The notes beneath the pieces were generated by a model. The model did not search any database, was not told where the DNA came from, and saw nothing but the letters and a program-made list of their open reading frames with translations. The position numbers were made by a program, and so were the translations under genes. Below are positions 32,300 to 34,625 of a stretch of 34,625 nt of DNA, one piece after another. The stretch comes from Candidatus Choladousia intestinigallinarum (lineage in GTDB: Bacteria; Bacillota; Clostridia; Lachnospirales; Lachnospiraceae), in assembly GCA_018712605.1 (NCBI GenBank), contig DVGR01000063.1, forward strand, positions 1 through 34,625, in the 5' to 3' direction. The stretch's first letter is position 1; the number at the start of each line of letters is the position of its first letter.

Positions 32300-32344
32300 A
32301 AAAAGCTCTACAATCCTTGATTTTATTGGGCTGTAGGGCTTTTT
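32300..32344 (+). terminator. Terminator inside the left end of the IS
   Basis: AAAAAGCTCTACA pairs with TGTAGGGCTTTTT (one G-U) around a T-rich loop, ending in TTTTTC. Because both arms carry an A/T run, it can work in both directions: shielding the transposase gene from outside transcription and ending the transposase transcript. Confidence 0.8.
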
Positions 32345-32364
32345 CTAATATTAGCTCTTGCACG

Positions 32365-34140
32365 TTACGTTAACGGCTTTTTCGTATCTGCGCAAATTTT
32401 TTTCATTTTTTTGATTGGCACGATTTCTTTGGAAGTACAGAACCCGAATGCCTCATGCAACGCATCGGTCAGCTCTGTGCGTGTGTATGTCGGCTGGTAC
32501 CCTTTTCCCTCGTATTTCAAAAAGTCCATTTCCTGAAGTGTATGGATGATCTGGCTGCAGGTATACTTGTTATCCAGTTTCTTTTCCAGATACCTGTACA
32601 AAATAAGAGCGATAAAGCATGTGATAAAGTGGGCGACAATCCGTTCTTTCCTCTGCAGGTAGACTGGGCGGGCCTCAAATTCACTCTTCATGATCCGAAA
32701 ACATTCTTCGATCTCCCACCTGCGCTTATTTACTTTGACTATGACTTCCGGCTCATCATCCAGACTGGTGCAGACGGCATAAAACCCGTCATACATTTCT
32801 TCTTTTTCAATCGCCTTTTCATCCAGATAATAACGGGTCTTCTCGGCCGCTTCCCCTTCCGCTGTGGCATGGTCCGCCTTGATGAAACGTTTGGGGTCAT
32901 TTTGCCGCTTGTGTTCCACAGTTTTAGCGCCGCCTTCTACCGTTTTCATGGCCCGTTCAACCTGGGCGTTACGGATAGAACGCAGATAATTACGGTATTT
33001 TAAAGAAAAGGTGACGATCAGCTGCTGTTCCAGTTCCTTTTTTTGTGTTTTCCCGTCCAGGACTATATCGACTTTTTCCTTGATCCACCGACTTTTATAG
33101 AAAATCTTTTCAAGGTCTCCTTCCTCATCCAGTTCGGACAGGCTATATGTTTTCTTTGTGCCGCTGCCGTGCAGGTACCATCCGTCCGGTTCCATCATCC
33201 ACTTTTCCAGATGCTTTTTCATCTTTTTGACAGACTGGGTGGTGATAAATCCACGGGTGCCGTCCGCCTTGTCGTAATTGTTAAAATAGCGGTTGGTGGC
33301 AGAGGAAAGCCCCGCATCCGTACAGACGACGAATTTGGACATATCAAACTTCTGAATCAATTTTTTCTCCAGGGGGATCAAGGTTTTCTGTTCATTTTCG
33401 TTCCCGGGATGGATACAGAAGGCCAGGGGGATCCCGTCCCTGTCCATGAACAGCCCCATCTCGACGATGGGAAGCGAACGGTTTTCCTTGCTCAGGCCGT
33501 ACTGTTTGTCATCTTCCGCCTCTTCGATCTCGAAATAAAAGTTGGTACAGTCATAATAAATGACTTCTGTGCGGCGTTCTGCGATCCTCAGGCTATTCTT
33601 GAAAAGCCGGCTCTGTATGTAGTCGGATTCTTCCGCAAGAACCGAAAGCGCCCGGTAGACCTGGTGCAGTTCAAAGTCAGGCTGCTCAATAAAGCGGAAG
33701 GAATCTTTATAGGAACAGCGTTTAGATGAGGGAAACAGGATCCGGGTATAAAGAAGGCGGGAGAGGATAGCGTTGAGGTTATAATCAAACTTATGGCGAG
33801 TACGGATCATGGCACAGATTGCGTTCAAACCAAGCTCATAATAAATCTGCTGAAGGAAAAGATATCCTCCGTTAAAACAGCGCTGTTTATCCATAGGGAG
33901 ATCCTTCCCTGCCGAGAATTCGATCTGAAACACCGCAGCGTCTTCCTGTTCTGCCTCATTCATCAGACGCACCTGTTCCTTTGCCCAAGCTTTGGCATCG
34001 GTTACCCCATAAGTTTCACAGATGTGTTTTTCGGAACCGAGGCGTTTCACAACCATAGATTTATTTTTACCATCAACATAGATGGTTTTTTGTACATAAT
34101 AAGAAATAGAATACTTTGTCTTTGTCCAACCTAATCTCAT
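32365..34140 (-). CDS. IS1634-family transposase (DDE type)
   Basis: This 591-residue transposase cuts and joins the IS ends. The ATG at 34140 is preferred, because GGAAGGAG lies upstream and MRLGWTKTKYSISYYVQKTIY is the typical family start; the frame extends further but without a site. DDE-domain landmarks: D in IYYDCTNFYFE, D in FVVCTDAGLSSATN, and the C-terminal R-x-x-IEECFRIMKSEFEARPVYLQ block, which corresponds to the YREK-like signature with the catalytic glutamate. No frameshift or stop interrupts the frame, so the element may be active. A TATAAT at about 34169-34174 on the minus strand is a likely -10 for it. Confidence 0.9.
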   Translation of the reverse strand: MRLGWTKTKYSISYYVQKTIYVDGKNKSMVVKRLGSEKHICETYGVTDAKAWAKEQVRLMNEAEQEDAAVFQIEFSAGKDLPMDKQRCFNGGYLFLQQIYYELGLNAICAMIRTRHKFDYNLNAILSRLLYTRILFPSSKRCSYKDSFRFIEQPDFELHQVYRALSVLAEESDYIQSRLFKNSLRIAERRTEVIYYDCTNFYFEIEEAEDDKQYGLSKENRSLPIVEMGLFMDRDGIPLAFCIHPGNENEQKTLIPLEKKLIQKFDMSKFVVCTDAGLSSATNRYFNNYDKADGTRGFITTQSVKKMKKHLEKWMMEPDGWYLHGSGTKKTYSLSELDEEGDLEKIFYKSRWIKEKVDIVLDGKTQKKELEQQLIVTFSLKYRNYLRSIRNAQVERAMKTVEGGAKTVEHKRQNDPKRFIKADHATAEGEAAEKTRYYLDEKAIEKEEMYDGFYAVCTSLDDEPEVIVKVNKRRWEIEECFRIMKSEFEARPVYLQRKERIVAHFITCFIALILYRYLEKKLDNKYTCSQIIHTLQEMDFLKYEGKGYQPTYTRTELTDALHEAFGFCTSKEIVPIKKMKKICADTKKPLT

Positions 34141-34264
34141 ATCCCCAAACTCCTTCCATATATTTCTATTATAGCACAACTTGGAGCAACGTGGAATAAA
34201 AAAGTTTAAAATTGACAAAAAAATATAGGTTTTATGCGACCTACAAGATTTTTTCTCCTATTCA

Positions 34265-34277
34265 ACTGTCAAACACC
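34265..34277 (+). repeat. Right terminal inverted repeat of the IS
   Basis: ACTGTCAAACACC mirrors the left end at 12 of 13 bases, about 125 bases before the transposase start codon on the minus strand. Confidence 0.7.
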
Positions 34278-34402
34278 CGAATCATTCTCCTTTACTTTTT
34301 TACTTGCTGCAATTATAATTATAGCCAAAGGTAAAGATATAACAAGTACGCAATTTTTATTTACCTACTAAGAAAAAATTAAGTAAAGGAGTTCTGGAAA
34401 AT
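34278..34402 (+). promoter_or_regulatory. Promoter/operator region of the HxlR-family gene
   Basis: TTTACT (34291-34296), a 17-base spacer and TATAAT (34314-34319) form a plausible promoter. The core ATTATAATTATAG is itself nearly palindromic and could also drive minus-strand transcription. An 11-bp perfect inverted repeat, CTCCTTTACTT (34287-34297) and AAGTAAAGGAG (34381-34391), brackets the region, and the right copy contains the ribosome site. The stretch is very AT-rich compared with the rest of the window. Confidence 0.5.
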
Positions 34403-34625
34403 ATGGTAGATTGTCCTGTAAAATATGCTCTGGATTTACTAAACGGAAAATGGAAACTGCGGATTCTTTGGGAATTAAACCGGCAGGAAAGAATCCGCTT
34501 CAATGAATTGCAAAGGCGGCTAAATGGAATTTCCAGTGTTATGCTCTCTAAAACTTTAGAGGAATTAGAACGAAATAAAATCGTAAATCGCAGGCAATAT
34601 AACGAAATTCCACCAAAAGTAGAAT
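34403..34625 (+). CDS. HxlR-family winged-helix transcriptional regulator (3'-truncated by window edge)
   Basis: The first 74 residues are visible, and the frame is open to the window end. The sequence MVDCPVKYALDLLNGKWKLRILWEL, then RFNELQRRLNGISSVMLSKTLEELERNKIVNRRQYNEIPPKVE, is the HxlR signature: an N-terminal Cys (C4), GKWK, a winged-helix recognition helix and the PPKVEY box. Members with such a Cys often sense electrophiles or oxidants and repress a neighbouring oxidoreductase gene. Here the upstream neighbour is the IS, so the usual divergent partner is missing or displaced. The AT-rich codon use differs from the core genes before the IS. AAAGGAG lies 12 bases before the ATG. Confidence 0.88.
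   Translation, partial: MVDCPVKYALDLLNGKWKLRILWELNRQERIRFNELQRRLNGISSVMLSKTLEELERNKIVNRRQYNEIPPKVE

Larger units (their letters stand above)
32277..34277 (-). mobile_element. Insertion sequence of the IS1634/IS4-superfamily type
   Basis: The element spans about 2.0 kb and holds one transposase gene on the minus strand. Its ends carry inverted repeats: left GGTTTTTGACAGT (32277-32289) and right ACTGTCAAACACC (34265-34277), matching at 12 of 13 bases. No clear target duplication is seen beside these ends, so the exact boundaries may be off by a few bases, or the copy may result from a rearrangement. A terminator lies just inside the left end. Confidence 0.75.

Noticed and set aside
32455-33729. 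Plus-strand frames inside the insertion sequence that might be passenger genes
   Set aside because: They are antisense to the intact transposase, rich in Phe and hydrophobic runs expected from reversing Lys/Glu-rich codons, and lack ribosome sites.

Overview
The window looks like part of the chromosome of an anaerobic, low-GC-lineage Firmicute, most likely a Lachnospiraceae (Clostridium cluster XIVa) species. The grounds are the protein style (Big_2 and choline-binding-type surface proteins, paired DacF-type carboxypeptidases, a sodium-pumping decarboxylase operon), the secG-rnr-smpB order and the strong AGGAGG ribosome sites. This placement is inferred from family resemblance only; no search was run. 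Most of the window is dense, mid-GC core genome. The last ~2.3 kb, an insertion sequence plus an AT-rich regulator gene, looks acquired or rearranged.

Layout. 1-384: 3' end of a XerC/XerD-type recombinase, convergent with a DAHP synthase gene (403-1437, minus). 1611-5669: siroheme-type dehydrogenase, RNase HI, alanyl-tRNA synthetase and S21 (rpsU, with its own promoter and terminator). 5804-12140: envelope and chromosome-segregation block, with cardiolipin synthase, a D,D-carboxypeptidase, a metallophosphoesterase, scpA, scpB and a second D,D-carboxypeptidase. 12233-17671: five-gene biotin-dependent, Na+-pump-type carboxyltransferase operon, closed by a clear terminator. 17771-18848: thiamine pyrophosphokinase and an unknown membrane protein. 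18996-20528: secreted GH25 muramidase with 12 wall-binding repeats. 20623-22164: gpmI. 22263-24359 (minus): GH3 glycosidase. 24594-27709: HtrA-like protease and a secreted Big_2/cysteine-peptidase-like protein. 27850-32231: eno, secG, rnr, smpB. 32277-34277: IS1634/IS4-type element. 34403-end: 5' part of an HxlR-family regulator.

How the genes work together. gpmI and eno are consecutive glycolytic steps but are separate transcription units here. scpA/scpB form the kleisin and winged-helix parts of condensin. Cardiolipin synthase, two carboxypeptidases, a muramidase, HtrA and the Big_2 protein all act at the envelope. The most distinctive system is the 12233-17671 operon. It encodes two different carboxyltransferases, one acyl-CoA type (12S/MmdA-like) and one pyruvate/oxaloacetate type (5S/OadA-like), with one free biotin carrier, one Na+-translocating beta subunit and an unusual secreted-domain OadG-like subunit. 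This gene set could form a switchable transcarboxylase/sodium pump.

Second notable point: directly after smpB, where tmRNA (ssrA) is commonly found, there is a near-consensus promoter (TTGACA-17-TATACT). The insertion sequence begins two bases past its -10 box, and no tmRNA is visible in the window. No gap between genes exceeds 300 bases; the longer gaps are described individually.
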